Assembly: GCA_037576195.1 (NCBI GenBank)
Contig: CM075101.1
Coordinates: forward strand, 23,498,001-23,562,000
Reading direction: 5' to 3'
Source: Phytoseiulus persimilis
Lineage: Eukaryota > Arthropoda > Arachnida > Mesostigmata > Phytoseiidae
DNA: 64,000 nucleotides
The position numbers and the translations under genes were made by a program. The notes under the pieces are model-generated. The model was not told the DNA's origin and did not search any database. It saw only the letters and a list, made by a program, of their open reading frames with translations. Within the stretch, counting starts at the first letter, position 1; each line of letters opens with the position of its first letter. Positions 26,338-38,520 of the stretch are shown here, in pieces.

Positions 26338-28484
26338 GTAACATTCAGTTCGCTCTCCGCTCCCAATACGTACTCCGAACACAGATCTGAAGAATCCGAA
26401 GAGATGACGAGACTCCGGAGTTCCGCGCGTGCGTTCGAATGAAGGCTTCAATGAGTCAAGGTCGCTCCTCTCCACTGAGCAAGCTTGTCGACAACTTGAG
26501 TTCGCAGTCCCCTTCCTGATCCTTGTGAGCTTTCTTCTGAAGTTGCTTCCCCTCATGATGGAACTGATGCATGTTAACGAGCATGGAAGACGACAAAACG
26601 GAGGAGATTATGCTCAACTAAGTCTGAGCTTTTCTTGTTCTCGGCGTAGTCGGAGCGCTTTCGGCTTGATCTCACGCAACGTGGATCTTATCCGTGCAGG
26701 TTGCCTGCCATTCTGTTCTCGAATGATTCTACCTTCTCGAGTGTTTTCTCTGTGACTCTGTCGCTGCATACGCGCTTCTGTCTGTCGTGTAGCTTGTTTG
26801 TTCACGCCGTGTTCTGGCCGGCCGTCGGGCAGGCTGTTTCAATGGCTCGACTCGAGTAAACAAATGGAAGGAATTCAATCTTCATGTAACATTAGAAAAG
26901 ACTCGACTCACGGAGACTCACCGATGCGCCTCCAAATTGAAACTTGATGAAAACGCTCACGCAGGAGATGTAACGCACGGCTGCCCCGTCAACGCCACAG
27001 GACAACCGTCATTCGAACTTATCATAAGTTATTATGAGCGGCCCACGATCGCATTGGGAAATACTGTAGTGAATTTGACCGCTCTGAATGGTTGTTTCCA
27101 GCCCCACGAAACTTCGCGTCCGGATCCCTTGATTAATACTTCGGGTCTCAGTGGTGTTCCAGCACCACAACTCGACATGGCTCGCTTCCATCCGAATGAG
27201 CGATGAAAGTTCTAATGATGGTCATCCGACCTCCCTTCATCTGAGCGCGTGGCTGCGCAGGCGGAAACCTCGAAGAGATTCGCAAGCTGATTGGGACAAC
27301 GAGTGAGGAGGATTCGGTTGAGTTCAGACCGACTCCCCGACGGGAAAACAACGTGGGCGGGCCCCCGTCGCTCCTCATCATGACAAGAACAATATATACG
27401 CCCTTCGAGGCCGCCGCAGCAAAGAATGCGCATCGTTTCTGCACCACAATGAATTAGTCATCATCAAACGAACGAATCGATCGACGGGAATCGATCGGCG
27501 CTCCAGATTCTAGGCTTCGCTGAATCACCCTAGAAAGCGGAGGAGCCAACCAGGCATCCTCACCTCAGGTGGTGGATCCTTTCACAAAGCCACGAGTTCG
27601 GGTATTACGAAGACTCGCCAGAAACGATTGTACAGTGGCCGGGGAGAAATTATTCATATCGCGCGGATTGGGTCCAGAGCAGGCGACGAGACAGGTTTTT
27701 CATGAGAATTCCCTGTGGTCTGCCCAACATTGGGCAAACGGTCGACATCTTCTGAAGGATTCTCCTCTTTTTCACTTACAGAAGGAATGACAGTGAGTGT
27801 CTTTCTCTGTTCTGTCTCTTCTCCCTGTGGCCATTTGTGTCTGAGTGAAACCATTTTGGCCACCATCAAAAGTCATCGGACAGCCATCTTTCCGTTGCCA
27901 TGTTCCGTGTTATTATATCGATGATCCACTCGGCTCCGGCCCTACCTGTTGCTACTTGGACCGCTGGTGCTGCCGTTGCTCCTGTTGATTCTGGTGTAGC
28001 TCTATCTGGCCAGAACAGATCGAGTTGGAGCGATACAGATGGATGGCCCAAGAGGCAGAACTCAGCCGTCTTTCGTTCTAATCTCAATCTAGTTCATCAA
28101 CCAGCGGAGATGTTCATCTCTCATCGGCGGATGTCATCAACCCTTCCAGAAATGCTTCGTCGGGGCTCGGAAGACCTCAATGACCAGAGACTTCTGTTGA
28201 CTTTTGCTCTGATTCGATGAGTATTCGTATGGCTCGCGTTTTGCGGCTCTCACCCTCGAAGAGTGCATCTGATTAGGCTCATCGCATATCAGCACTCCTC
28301 TAGAGAGGGACATCAGCTGGTTCCGCTGACTGAGTTCAGGAAAAGTTCTCGTTCTGAGGAATGAGGCCGAAGAAGACCAAAGCGGCTCCAGATGCCGACC
28401 TCGGGAGCGTGGAACTGTGTGCGATGTTACTCCGTTGTATCAGTGGAATTTGAGAGAGCGACTGGAGAGTTGCGAATAGGCATA

Positions 28485-28575
28485 CATAGACATACGAACG
28501 AATGCACAAACTGACACACAGACAAACAGACGAACGGACAAACGGATGGATGGACCGACGGACGAACGAACTGCC
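28485..28575. repeat. GACA/GACG/GATG tetranucleotide tract
   Basis: Units such as agacaaacagacgaacggac followed by gatggatgg and GACGGACGAACGAAC. On the minus strand it would read as a spurious SVCP/SVRP-type peptide repeat. Confidence 0.65.
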
Positions 28576-28764
28576 ACAGAGAAGTGAGGCGCGGGTGACA
28601 ACCAGTAATCACGGGGCACCGGGAACTCAGTTTCGACTCGGACTGCATCAGCCAGCCAACCAAGCAGCCAGCCAGCTAGCCAAACTGAAAGCTTAGAATT
28701 CAGCCTTCGCTCGAAGGACTTTTTCATTGTGCTATCGAACTGCTGTCGGTTGTGGTGTTGCTGC

Positions 28765-28780
28765 AGCCGCCGCCGCCGCC
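28765..28780. repeat. (GCC)n triplet run
   Basis: Five consecutive GCC units, with a related GCC block about 30 bases on. Confidence 0.7.
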
Positions 28781-30937
28781 AGCGAGGAAACTGACGACCA
28801 CGAAGTCAACGCCGCCGCCGCCAACAACAGGAACAACAAATACTGTTGGCACGATGCCGAGCTCGAAAATCGTCGAAGCGATTTCAGGTTTGCCCCACAA
28901 TTCGATCTGCGGTGAACTTCCTCTCCGAGCGCCATTGTCCATGAAGTTCCCTGAGCATCCCGAACGTTCCTGAAAACATCAAAGTATCCTCCGGCCCGGG
29001 GCCATTTCTCGCTGGATGCTTCACAACAGGTTTCCCGCACGTTGAAACTAACTAAAGAGGGAAAAAAACGCTCCCAACATGGAAACGCCCGATCGAACTG
29101 AAAGATGCTCGGAGTTGATAGAAGAGACTCACAGATAGTTTATATACCTTTAAAATCCTTGATATTTATTCATTCTCTCTCTCCGCAAGATGATTATTGT
29201 TGTTACTCCACAGGCTTATCTCTTCTCTTAACTATGTCGATTTTCACCGATTTCGGGTCGCCATTCCGGCGCGAATCTCTTCCTCAATCGTTTCCTTCCG
29301 GGAGTCCATCATCACTTCGCGAAGCCTGATTCCTCACGTTTTACTCTTCAATGAGCTAGACCCAGATGAAGCACTCGAATGCTCAGGATACTGTGGACTT
29401 GGGTTGGTGATGCCGCTGTTTTCGACGTCGTCATCTCCATCCCAGAGGATGGCTCCAAGTGCTTGAGTTTGGGATTTTCCCGGAGGTTCACTCGGTTCCC
29501 GCAGCTTGTTTCCCGCTTCTTCACTAACTAACTAACTATTATATACAGAGACACCGTGTCACTCACCGCTGGCTCATAACGCAACAGCGTGAAGTACAAC
29601 TCGCAATCAAATTCTTCGTCGCTCCTCGCTTTTACAATCAGAGTTTGTATGTACAACAATCTCAGTTCTCTCCCTGAGTGGATCAACGGACAGAGGTATT
29701 TGTTGTTCGGATCGAACATTTCGGATCCATTCTCCTCCAGCAGACGCTGTCGAGCCCAATTAGGGAAAGATCCGCGTAAGCCGAGTGAAATTCGATGACT
29801 CTGTCTGTCAATCGCTCAATCAGTTGGTCTTCCTGCCTTTTTCGTGTCTTCTCTTAGCGTCGTCATCATCATCTTCATCTTATATAATCAGGCATCGATT
29901 CGTCATCACAGTGAGATAGTTCCGAGGACCGACAGAGCTTTTTGCGCTTCGTGAGACTGTCAGAGTTAAAAGTTTGCTTATGAAAAGTAGAATTGACGAT
30001 GGTTCGAACGATCAATTGGGTTCTTGGCTGGCTTGTATCATCGAGCGAGCTCTTTTCAGCGGGATACTGCTGGGTCGAGTTGGCCGTTTCGGAAAGCCGC
30101 ATTCAAACGTTTGTGGTTTGAGTTCCATCTTTGAAGTTAAAGAGGTGACTGAAAGATCGAAGAGCTCTGAGGAGCTCTCTGCAGAAGCGTCGATACGGTA
30201 CGTGGATGAGTTAGCGGAAAGCGTTACTGTTACAAGAAATGCAATAGAGGAAAGAAGTATTTTGCTCTTCGGTGTCGCCATGGCTCCGTCGGTTCGGGGG
30301 GGTCTCGTCTGCAAGTCTTGGTTTCTCTGTATCTCTCTCTCTCTCTCTCGAGTCTCATGTCAAATCGAATCATCGTCATCTGTCCCTAAATAAGTTATTG
30401 CAACTAAGCGGTGAACGGTTCACGTTCGCCGACGGCAGAGTAAACTATTTACACCTCTCAGAGAACTTTTCTGTACATCCACGCGGGAACTACAAACGAT
30501 TTTGATCTCGCGTCGGTCGCCGATGCTGTTCATGCTGTTGATCCGAGCAAGTCGAGGAGATTCGGAAGCGGACGGTGGAGCGCCGTCGATCTCGTTCGGT
30601 GCGGCATCCACGCGCCGAGCCCGTTTCATGACTCGGACGGGGATCTAGCGGTATTTCAACAATGGTGAAGCTGGTGACGGTTTCGCAAGAGGGCCCGGAC
30701 AGAGGGTGTAGTTCCACTCCAAACTCCCGGTTTTGGTATTGCTGTACTGCGCACCCGCTCGCGGCTAGTCCGTGGTCAGCGAGTGTGGTAAAGCGTGATT
30801 GCAGCAATCGGGTTGACGGAGGCTGGTGACGTTGCTGGTGGTGTCCGATCGGTGGGATCTGAGAGCTCTCGGCTCGTGTTCATTCATGTCCATTTCGTTT
30901 CGTTCCGTTCGATAATCCACAATGATACTCACATCGT

Positions 30938-32362
30938 CTACTTCCTCATGTGGGGCGCGAAGTGGTCGGGCGCCGCCATGAGAAGGTGCGGATGAGTTGT
31001 CGAGGGCGGCTCTGAGTGGTGTCCTTGGAGCACCAAGGGACTCATCAGGGCTGGATTCAGCGTTGACAACGGTGGAGAAGTCATGAGCTGCGGCGTCGGA
31101 GATTGACTCATACCGCCCTGGGATTGGGGTTCCGACTGCGAGTTTTCCGAGTCGGAACACGATCCCGAGGAGGAGCCCTTTTTCTCGGAGTTGCCCCCGT
31201 TGTGGGTTTTCACGTGCTTTGATAAATGGTCAGACCTCATGAACCTCTTGTTGCACACAGGGCATGCGAACCTTTTCTCGCCAGTATGTGTTCTTAGATG
31301 TCGTTGGAGCTCGTCGCTACGAGTGAAACGCTTACCACAGAACAACCAGTTGCACACAAAAGGACGCTCGCCAGTGTGCCATCTGAGGTGGGCCCTCAAA
31401 TGCGAAGTTTTGCCGTACACCTTCCCGCAGCCTGGAATGTGGCATGAATGAATGTTCTTCTTGCGGAGATGCGCGCCCGCCGGGCCGAGTCGTTCTGCTT
31501 CCTGGCAGTTGGGACAGTCACAGGTCGCCCTTCCAGTGTACCTTCGCTGGGATCGCGGAGACGGCACACTGGCCAAAGACGTCACGCCTGTCGACTGCGA
31601 GGACAGAAACGAGGAGCCGCTAGTAGCCGTACTACTGCTTTGACCCGACGAGCTCAACATCGTCTTGTACGTATCCTGCAAAAGCTGATGATTCCCGGTA
31701 CCGGCGAGGAGGCCGGCCGGCGTCGAGGCCAAACTCGAGCTGAAGCTATAATCCGATTGAGGATAACTCGAAGGTAGTTGGTGGGCCATGCCTCCCGAGG
31801 GGACCCCCATTTCCAGCTGGCCCCAGGACGACGCCGCGTGCATGTCCCACCACGGCGCCGTGGCGGCGGGGGCCGCTGTTGGCATTTCGCTCTTGACTTG
31901 GGCTTGTCCTACGCTGAACGGCCACGATTCGTACGCCGGCCGACCGTACAACTGGCTCGGGTCCTGGCCTGCGTGAGCCGAGTGGTGACTAGCGACACTT
32001 TGCGTCGGGTAGAACAAGCTGTCGGAGTAGGACGTCGCCACTTGCGTTTGCCCGTTGATCATGTTGCTGCCTTGCGAATCGGGTCGGCCCGGAGCTGCGG
32101 TCATGCTGTACGTCGGGGTCTGAGTTCCTGGCGAACGGCCCGGAGGAGTCGACAGCGGACTCTGCGACGGTAATGAGCTCGGGGAGGATGCCGGAGCGGG
32201 CTGTCCGAGCGAAACGGGAGTGTGGCCCGACGAGTTCTTCTTCCACGGATGGAATCCTTTGCCGACGGCGGCGTCCGCCAACGGAGGAGGGCTTTTCGAG
32301 GCCAGCTTGTTGCACTGTGCGGCCAACATCGCCAACGGAGTTCCTCCTAGTCGAGGATGCTC
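30938..32362 (-). CDS. Sp8/9: Sp8/Sp9-like (Sp6-9 class) zinc-finger transcription factor, main 3' coding exon
   Basis: Nuclear sequence-specific transcription factor binding GC/GT boxes; in arthropods Sp6-9 genes act in appendage growth downstream of Wnt and Dll (family knowledge). The exon encodes 474 residues, counted from its first Glu: SP box [13 protein letters not shown] at 8-20, the class motif GKGFHPWKK at 34-42, a long Ser/Pro/Gln/Thr-rich activation region, Buttonhead box CDCPNC at 281-286, then three C2H2 fingers (C307-C312-H325-H329; C337-C342-H355-H359; C367-C370-H383-H387) and a Ser-rich tail ending HMRK-stop. GKGFHPWKK plus the SP box argues for Sp6-9 rather than Sp1-4 or btd/Sp5. 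The 5' edge is set by a strong acceptor, ctctgtctcttcttttcag, immediately before Glu. Translation remains open upstream to an ATG at 32557 but through a poly-Gly stretch coded by a homopolymer, so I treat that as intron. Vertebrate Sp8/9 also start with a short separate exon; that exon was not found here. Confidence 0.93.
   Translation of the reverse strand, partial: EHPRLGGTPLAMLAAQCNKLASKSPPPLADAAVGKGFHPWKKNSSGHTPVSLGQPAPASSPSSLPSQSPLSTPPGRSPGTQTPTYSMTAAPGRPDSQGSNMINGQTQVATSYSDSLFYPTQSVASHHSAHAGQDPSQLYGRPAYESWPFSVGQAQVKSEMPTAAPAATAPWWDMHAASSWGQLEMGVPSGGMAHQLPSSYPQSDYSFSSSLASTPAGLLAGTGNHQLLQDTYKTMLSSSGQSSSTATSGSSFLSSQSTGVTSLASVPSPRSQRRYTGRATCDCPNCQEAERLGPAGAHLRKKNIHSCHIPGCGKVYGKTSHLRAHLRWHTGERPFVCNWLFCGKRFTRSDELQRHLRTHTGEKRFACPVCNKRFMRSDHLSKHVKTHNGGNSEKKGSSSGSCSDSENSQSEPQSQGGMSQSPTPQLMTSPPLSTLNPALMSPLVLQGHHSEPPSTTHPHLLMAAPDHFAPHMRK
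31202..31444 (-). other. Sp8/9: Triple C2H2 zinc-finger DNA-binding domain of the Sp8/9-like gene
   Basis: Three consecutive fingers of the Sp/KLF type with linkers TGERP and TGEKR. Finger spacing is C-X4-C-X12-H-X3-H twice, then C-X2-C-X12-H-X3-H. Base-contacting helices read KTSHLRA, RSDELQR and RSDHLSK, the standard Sp GC-box recognition set. All cysteine and histidine ligands are intact, so the domain should be functional. Confidence 0.95.
31505..31543 (-). other. Sp8/9: Buttonhead (btd) box of the Sp8/9-like gene
   Basis: The exon encodes [14 protein letters not shown] about 20 residues before finger 1. The CXCPXC core is the Buttonhead box, which distinguishes Sp factors from KLFs and is implicated in transactivation. 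It is complete here. Confidence 0.9.
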
Positions 32363-32526
32363 CTGAAAAGAAGAGACAGAGTTGAGTTTCGAGGGTTCCG
32401 GGGAAGAAGCTGCCGGTTCGAAGGCGCGGCGGGGCAGCTGCGAATCGTCGCCGGCTCGAAGTAGAACAACAAACGAAAGAACGAACTGCGGAAGAAAATT
32501 ACAATAGTTCTGTTGCGAGCTCTCCA

Positions 32527-32545
32527 CCCCCCCCCCCCCCCCCCC
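32527..32545. repeat. 19-base C homopolymer upstream of the Sp exon
   Basis: An uninterrupted run of C on the plus strand, followed by CCCC blocks split by single A bases up to 32555. It lies about 165 bases upstream of the splice acceptor of the Sp8/9-like exon, within the presumed intron. On the minus strand it would encode poly-Gly and artificially extends the Sp open frame to an ATG. The length is likely polymorphic or error-prone. Confidence 0.9.
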
Positions 32546-34693
32546 ACCCCACCCCATCTGTTCGGCTAAGTGTGAGCGTCCATGTGTTCATTAGACACTT
32601 CAACGAAATGATCCGGCCGCTCGGTCGGCGGATCTGCTCTTCATTGTGAATGTTTGGTTAGCGGCAGGCGCTCGTCGCGGTTTCTTTGGATTGTGGTAAC
32701 GTCGCTGTGCGCTTCTCCGGCTTGCTCGTTGTCTCCGTTCGTTTCTTCAAACAACACCTACAACACCGGGGCGGCAGAATAAACTTCTTCGAAGCCATCA
32801 CGGCTGAAGAGGAGCCGATCTTCAAACATCAACGGCCGCCGTTGAAGACGATTCCTGTTTTTCGCGACAGTCAGAGCTTCATTCGGCTCTAATGAGGACA
32901 GAAGATCACCGAGAGCACAAGTGCGGCAGCTAAACGATCGCCCGGGCAAACAGTCGGCCGAGATCGCAGTCTGATCGCAAGCCACAGCGGACAACGCGGG
33001 CCCATGAGGCGGTGGACGGATCTCCAGGCCCTTCGGCGCAGTTTCTTTCTTTTCATAGCCGGAACAGGTCGGTTGCAGAAAACACCCTTCGTGAAATCAC
33101 TTCTTCATTTCGGCGTCTTCTGGCCGTGTGTGCGGTTGCCGTGCTCGCTGTCGTGGCGTGTGTCACGCCGCAAAGAGATCTTCCGTAAAAAGAAGAGAGC
33201 ATTGTTTCGGGATTGTTGTTCGTCATTCTTACGGTGCCGGATCTTTTCGCTTCATTGTGGCCGGCTTTGTCACTCGTCCGTCTGTCCCTATGGTCAACTG
33301 TCTGCTCGTCTGCCCGTCTGAAGAATGACCTTTTCGAGCGAGAAGTGACGAGTAACAATCCGATTATGGATTCTGGACTGCCGGCGAGGCTGACGGCCGC
33401 ACCCAGACTTTTCTCATCGTAAGCGATGTGAACTCGAGGCGACATTACTTCGCGCAGTGAACGCGAGGGCTTCTGCGGGTCGTTTGCGTTTGATCGGTAC
33501 GATTCTCGGTGGAGTTCACTTGGATTTCCGCGCACTCGCTCAACGGTTTTGAGGAAGATCCTCTCTCGATCCGGGGGGACTCAAAATCGGTGGTGATCGA
33601 TATTCCGAGGCGGAATGTCATCTGCCTACTTATGATGAAGTTCGTGAGAAATCTCGCAAAGACGCGGAGATTGAATGATCGCTAGCTCCCTCTTTTTGTC
33701 GCGCGGGAGCCGAGGCGACACACGACTCGCTTATGCGAGATACTGGAGAAAATTCGCGATAAGAGCTCATTGTTGCAGCGCTCTTCGACGAACCTACTCG
33801 ACCTCAAAAGTCGATCCGATCGCAGATGTTCACCGCGTCCCGAGCCGCTCATAATGAATGATGACGAACAGGGCTCTGAGGAAGTTTCCGATCGGACTGA
33901 TTGAAACTTGTTTTGGTCGAGTGGAATGATTCAATAACAAGGCATCCATCGCAATGGAAGCCGCAGTTTCGTTTCTGCTTTGCGAGCGGTGAAATAGAGC
34001 ATTCCGAATCCGAAATTTTCAACACCCCATTGAGATCTCTTAACCTCGTTCGCTACGGACTCTCAACGAGAGACATCGGTCGGGTACAATGCACGAAGCT
34101 TAGAGCCGGTAATATATTGTAGACAGACAGACTGGCTTGCATGCATGCCTGCTGACAGAGAGCCGACAACGAATGCTCCGTGTTGTGGCCAACTCTATAG
34201 GCGTGAAAATCCTCACGAACCCCCGGGGAGGGTGACTCGACGACTTCGCCGATCATGACGGGGAAAACCTCCCTTGCCCACCGAGTTCCATTCCCGGAGT
34301 ACTCGCTACGCGACTCGTGGCCTCGACAATGATCTATTTCCAGGATTTTCTTCTCTGAGAGCGTCGAAATGTTCCAAGATCGAATCTAGTGAACGTGCAA
34401 ACGATCACCCTCTATCGAGGCGCGGAGTCTCTCAGTCGGATGAATGTGAATGCTTCTAATGCAATGATGTATCACCTCGATTCGAACAAAGCCACTGGCT
34501 CAACGCCTCTGGGTCCTCCGCTGCCGCCAGATGAGGTGATCGTACCGACAAAAACCCGTCGTTGTCAGCGGCGGCGTCGTGCAACCACAGTCGGAGCAAG
34601 GCGCCGCGATTCAAACAAGAGTGAACCTTGCACGGAGTGCGCGTCCGAAGGTACTACGAGGTCTTGTGAGGATAAAGGGACATAGACGAACAA

Positions 34694-34722
34694 CGACGGC
34701 GGCGGCGGCGGCAACAACAGCA
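34694..34722. repeat. (GGC)n then (AAC)n triplet tract
   Basis: GACGGCGGCGGCGGCGGC followed by AACAACAGCAG. Confidence 0.7.
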
Positions 34723-36374
34723 GAATTTCTCTGATCGCCGCTTCGTTGGCTGTTCGATGGCCTTTTGAATAAAACCGCTCTGGCGGAATCGACGAGGCCA
34801 ACCAAATAAACATATGTTGTTCTTTCGTCGCCAGTGGGCGCTCGAAACCGTGATACGGGCCTAAACTCAAGAGCAATCAACTTGACTCGTTCGCCTCCGT
34901 CGCGTACATTTCAGAAAGTCAAAATATTGTTGCCTAAAAGTCTATTTGTCTCGACGCGAGGGATAACGGTTCCGGAGACAGTTGTCCACATGAAACCGAT
35001 GATGAATAATCACGAAGCAGCATACGCTGAATCAATTTCGCCAATCCGAGGACCGGCAATGGAGCAGACTCTTGACTGGAAGAAGAACCCTCCGAGCTCC
35101 TTGTTTTCGCTTGACGTGCTCGTTGTTTCCATCGGAGCGCCCGTTTCGTGTTCTAACTCATGGGACTAAAGTGTACTGCGTGACAAATATCCGAATAAAT
35201 TGGAGTTATGAACCATCAAGCTACTCAGCGGTTTTTCTTGTTGGAGCGATCCAGCCCGAGTTTCCCACGATAAGATCTCGATGCGTTATACGCTTGATTT
35301 TCTACATGACTTCACACCGGGACGATAGCTATCTTCACGGAGTTCTGCCGCTCGTTGGTTGTGCAAACAGTGTATTGATCGTAATCAAGAGATTCTACCG
35401 CATACCTCCCCGACGGCCATGAACAACGGATCAAGGATCTCCTAGTTACCCAATCTGTGTGCTTAGGAATTCGAGGAATCGGGGAGCGTGAGGGCTTGAG
35501 CTAAACGGTAACGTCGAACGATGCGGGCTACAGGTGTCATCGGGAAGGCACAACAACACGGCACGCCACTCCATTCATCAAACGACCACGCTCAGCTGTG
35601 AGCAAGTGCTTCGTTCCTCGATCCTATCGGTGGGTCTTCAATCAAAACACTCTCTCGTCTCGTTTCTCGCTGAGTCCCTACGACCAGATTGGTTTTTGTG
35701 GAGAAAAATTCGTGGAGGGGAATTCGTGGAGAAACTCACCCTTAGGGCCTTGCTAGCGGAGCGCGCACCACCCAACCATGCGTCTCAGACTTGAATCAAG
35801 CTCGAACTGTTCTCTCCGCAGACGTTCGTAAAGTTTTCAGACGAGTTGACTCTAAGCTCTTCTGGCGTCGTCGATGATCGAAGAGATAACAGAATTGCGG
35901 GAACAAGGGGTCGCTTGTGTTTATGGTTCTCGTTGATGTCGTCGAATGTTGTTGCTCTCCTTGCGCTCATCAACAACAATAAGAACAGCAACAACTAGAG
36001 CGAACTGAACAACATCAACCACAAAATGTCGAACTGCGGGTACGAGACAGCGTTGATCATCTGTTTGACCGTCCGCCTGCCTGTTTCTCCGTTTGCCTTG
36101 GTGGCCGCTACCACCGGCACCGAGGATCTAGAGTTCACTTTCAGCTACTCCAGGTGTCGCTGATAGAATGTAGGCTCGACTTCATTGGTGTTGCCGCTGC
36201 AGTTGCCGTCGTTGGCACTGTCATGGTCGAGAACAAGTCTGGAGGTCGACAACGACGTCTTCGCAGCTGCTTTCGGTCGCTCCATCACTGTGCTCCAAGC
36301 CGCCTGGAGTGGAATCGGACTCCGAGCTACGACTGGCTCGTCGGTTGGATGCTCGCTCACTCAGACGCTCGTCG

Positions 36375-36412
36375 GGACGGTCGGTCGGTCGGTCAGTCAG
36401 ACGGACGGTTTA
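36375..36412. repeat. GGTC/AGTC/GACG tetranucleotide repeat
   Basis: Reads gacggtcggtcggtcggtca then GTCAGACGGACGG; period 4. Confidence 0.65.
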
Positions 36413-36956
36413 ACAGGCAACGAGCTGTTCTGCGAGTCAACTAGCCGCACGCATATCGGATCATCCTTGTGCGGCAGCCATCTTTTCGCAACCGACGTCG
36501 CGGTCGTCGTCCACGGAACGTAAAATAGGCGGTCCCTCAGAAAGGGGAGGATATCCAGGCGGAGCCAGGCCTTCATAAACAACTCCCTCCACTTCTGAGA
36601 AAGGGCACCGCGAGCGAGACGAGGAGCGAGAGGGAAGAAGCCACCATAGAAACTGAGTGAGAAAGGAACAGCCAACTGACGGCCCGACCGACGGGGAGAG
36701 AAGAAGTCTCTACAACTTTGTATAGAGTGGCGCAACAACGACTACCAGAACGTCACCGGCGACTAAGTCCGGCGCCGTGCGCGTCTGTGTGCGGTAGCCG
36801 AACCTCTCTGAACTCGGCGGAAATCTCTCCTCTTGGACATTTCAATGCTGATAACGATCGATATCTCAGATTCGCCCGATCCGTCCCCGCTACACCATCA
36901 ACTCTATCTTCTTCTTCACACTGACTCGCTATCCGACAAGCGATCTCTTCGCACAC

Positions 36957-38520
36957 CTATTTGACTTCTAGCCGAAAATGTGCCTCGCTCAAAAGTTCTC
37001 ACAAGCAGCCTGAATAGCATGGCAAGCGATGTCGGAACGATGAATAATGGAGCGTAACTCGTTCACTCGGGAGGCCTTTTGATCTTAGAATAATTATCAT
37101 GATGATGGTGTATTATTGATTCGAACGGTGTTTGCCGGTGAAGGCATCGTCATCGTTGTCGGCAGATAAGCATAAGTGCATGCAATCACAGAAGCATGAC
37201 ATCAATGGTCAACGATAATAACAACGTTGCTCTGTTTGCTGCCTCTGACTGACCGGCTGGCTGCTCGAATGGCTGGCTTGCGGACCGTCCGGCTGGCAAG
37301 TCAGTCAGTCAGTCAACCAGCCAGCGAGCTCAGCTTCGTGAAGAGAGACTAATCGGTCAGAACGGCAGAAGCATTACAACGTTCAGTACCAGAGGACGAC
37401 AGCGACGTCGACCACGTCAGCCGCGGCGGCGGCAACAACGTTATCGCTGTTACTGCCAATTAGCTTTATTGTAACGACAATTATCAGACAACTACGAACG
37501 GTCCCGGTAGCTTCTGTGCTACGCGGAACGTTCAGTTGGCTGAACTTCAGATTCTGCAACACCGAAAATCGCGCACGGAATAACTCGGAAGTTCATGTCG
37601 CCGTTCAATGATATCGTAACGAACATCCCATGCAGGTACGAGGTGAGGGAATGCAATCGAACTTGGCCTTTGCGGCGGAGGATGAAAGCTCCTTGTTGTC
37701 ATTATGGAACTCGTTCAAGGTATCCCCGATTACAGAAAAATTGGAAAACTTCGACATGGTAGTGACTTTCATCCGAGTACGAGCTCCATCCTGAATGTCA
37801 TGGATTCTCTCGTTTCTGAGAGATGACTTTTGTCTCCAACCATCGAAAACGGCTCATTGGATAACGGTCCTTCCAAGTGCGCGGAATCGCTTTCAAGACA
37901 TAGAAGCGGGGTGAATTGTTGACGGACACGATTATGGCTTAGCTCTACTCCGGCTCGGTAACTTTCTCGACAGCTCTCATCGTCAATTTTAACAACAGAT
38001 CCGACTACATCGCTTCCGATTCAAATCGAAACTATAGGAGAGAAAGTGGTTGGCTTGGTCGCCAATAAGTCGGTCGCTTTGCCTACCTGCACTGTCCAGG
38101 GCTGTTCAAACATCATGTCATACATAGTGTTGTCTGGTTGACGTCACACACTGAAGCACACTAGCAGTCCGATCAGTTGTTCCTGCTGCCGCGGCTGCAA
38201 CCGTTGTTGATGTTCATGGAGCAATGCTCGATGGACGAATCATTAAATCCAAGTCTGTGATTCCTCGGCGCAAAGGATTGAAAAAAACGGGATGAACAGA
38301 AAAACACTTTGTTCGATCGCGAAACTGCAATCGATCGTTTGCTCGTCGTCGTCGTTGGTGGCGAAACTCAGTGAAAAGTGGAAACCGATAGTTCGTTGAA
38401 ATGTAGCGCGTTTTCGTTCAACTTTAGCTGCCGTTGACTTCTTCCTCTGGTTTCTTGATTGCAGCTACGGTTCGTCTCGTACACTCAAGTCCAAGCAACA
38501 ACAAGAGTTCTAACCCGAGT
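36957..38520. promoter_or_regulatory. Stop-rich non-coding block, candidate cis-regulatory region near the Sp gene
   Basis: No open frame of 60 or more codons exists on either strand across this 1.56 kb, the longest such gap in the window. It is visibly richer in A/T than its surroundings. It contains homeodomain-type cores: TAATTA near 37091, CAATTAG and TTTATTG near 37457-37471, and ACAATTAT just after, with several AACAACG and GATAATAA strings nearby. Position, 4.6-6.2 kb upstream of the Sp exon, fits an enhancer or promoter. The motifs are short and could be chance, so this is an inference. Confidence 0.35.
37255..37325. repeat. GGCT/AGTC/CAGC tetranucleotide tract
   Basis: GGCTGGCT units give way to gtcagtcagtcagtcaacc and CCAGCCAGCGAGC. 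It lies inside the stop-rich block near the Sp gene. Confidence 0.6.

Larger units (their letters stand above)
26345..30930. other. 3' flank of the Sp8/9-like gene, no gene supported
   Basis: Only short open frames. A GACA/GACG-type tetranucleotide tract lies at about 28485-28575, a GCC run at 28765-28780 and a CT dinucleotide run near 30331-30350. The Sp mRNA presumably ends here; no AATAAA was seen close to its stop, the nearest clear minus-strand one being near 29165-29170, which would imply a long 3' untranslated region or a variant signal. Confidence 0.4.
32363..36956. other. Upstream flank / presumed intron of the Sp8/9-like gene, no coding exon identified
   Basis: Open frames here are short, overlap on both strands and match no family I know. 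The missing first coding exon of the Sp gene (an ATG plus a few codons ending in phase 0) should lie here or further upstream. I found no convincing candidate. Minus-strand donor-like GTGAGT sites exist (for example near 35731-35736) but sit after in-frame stops, so they could at most bound a non-coding 5' exon. A (GGC)n/(AAC)n tract is at 34694-34722 and a GGTC-type tetranucleotide tract near 36375-36410. Confidence 0.5.

Noticed and set aside
28440-28663. Minus-strand peptide with SVRPSVHPSVCPFVC-type repeats
   Set aside because: It is a translation of a 4-base-periodic simple-sequence tract, not a repeat protein.
31778-32173. 131-codon plus-strand frame antisense to the Sp exon
   Set aside because: It is a shadow of the Sp coding sequence in the opposite strand.
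32363-32557. N-terminal extension of the Sp protein starting at the ATG at 32557 with a poly-Gly run
   Set aside because: A strong splice acceptor sits exactly before the conserved SP-box region, the added residues match nothing in Sp proteins, and the Gly run is coded by a C/G homopolymer.
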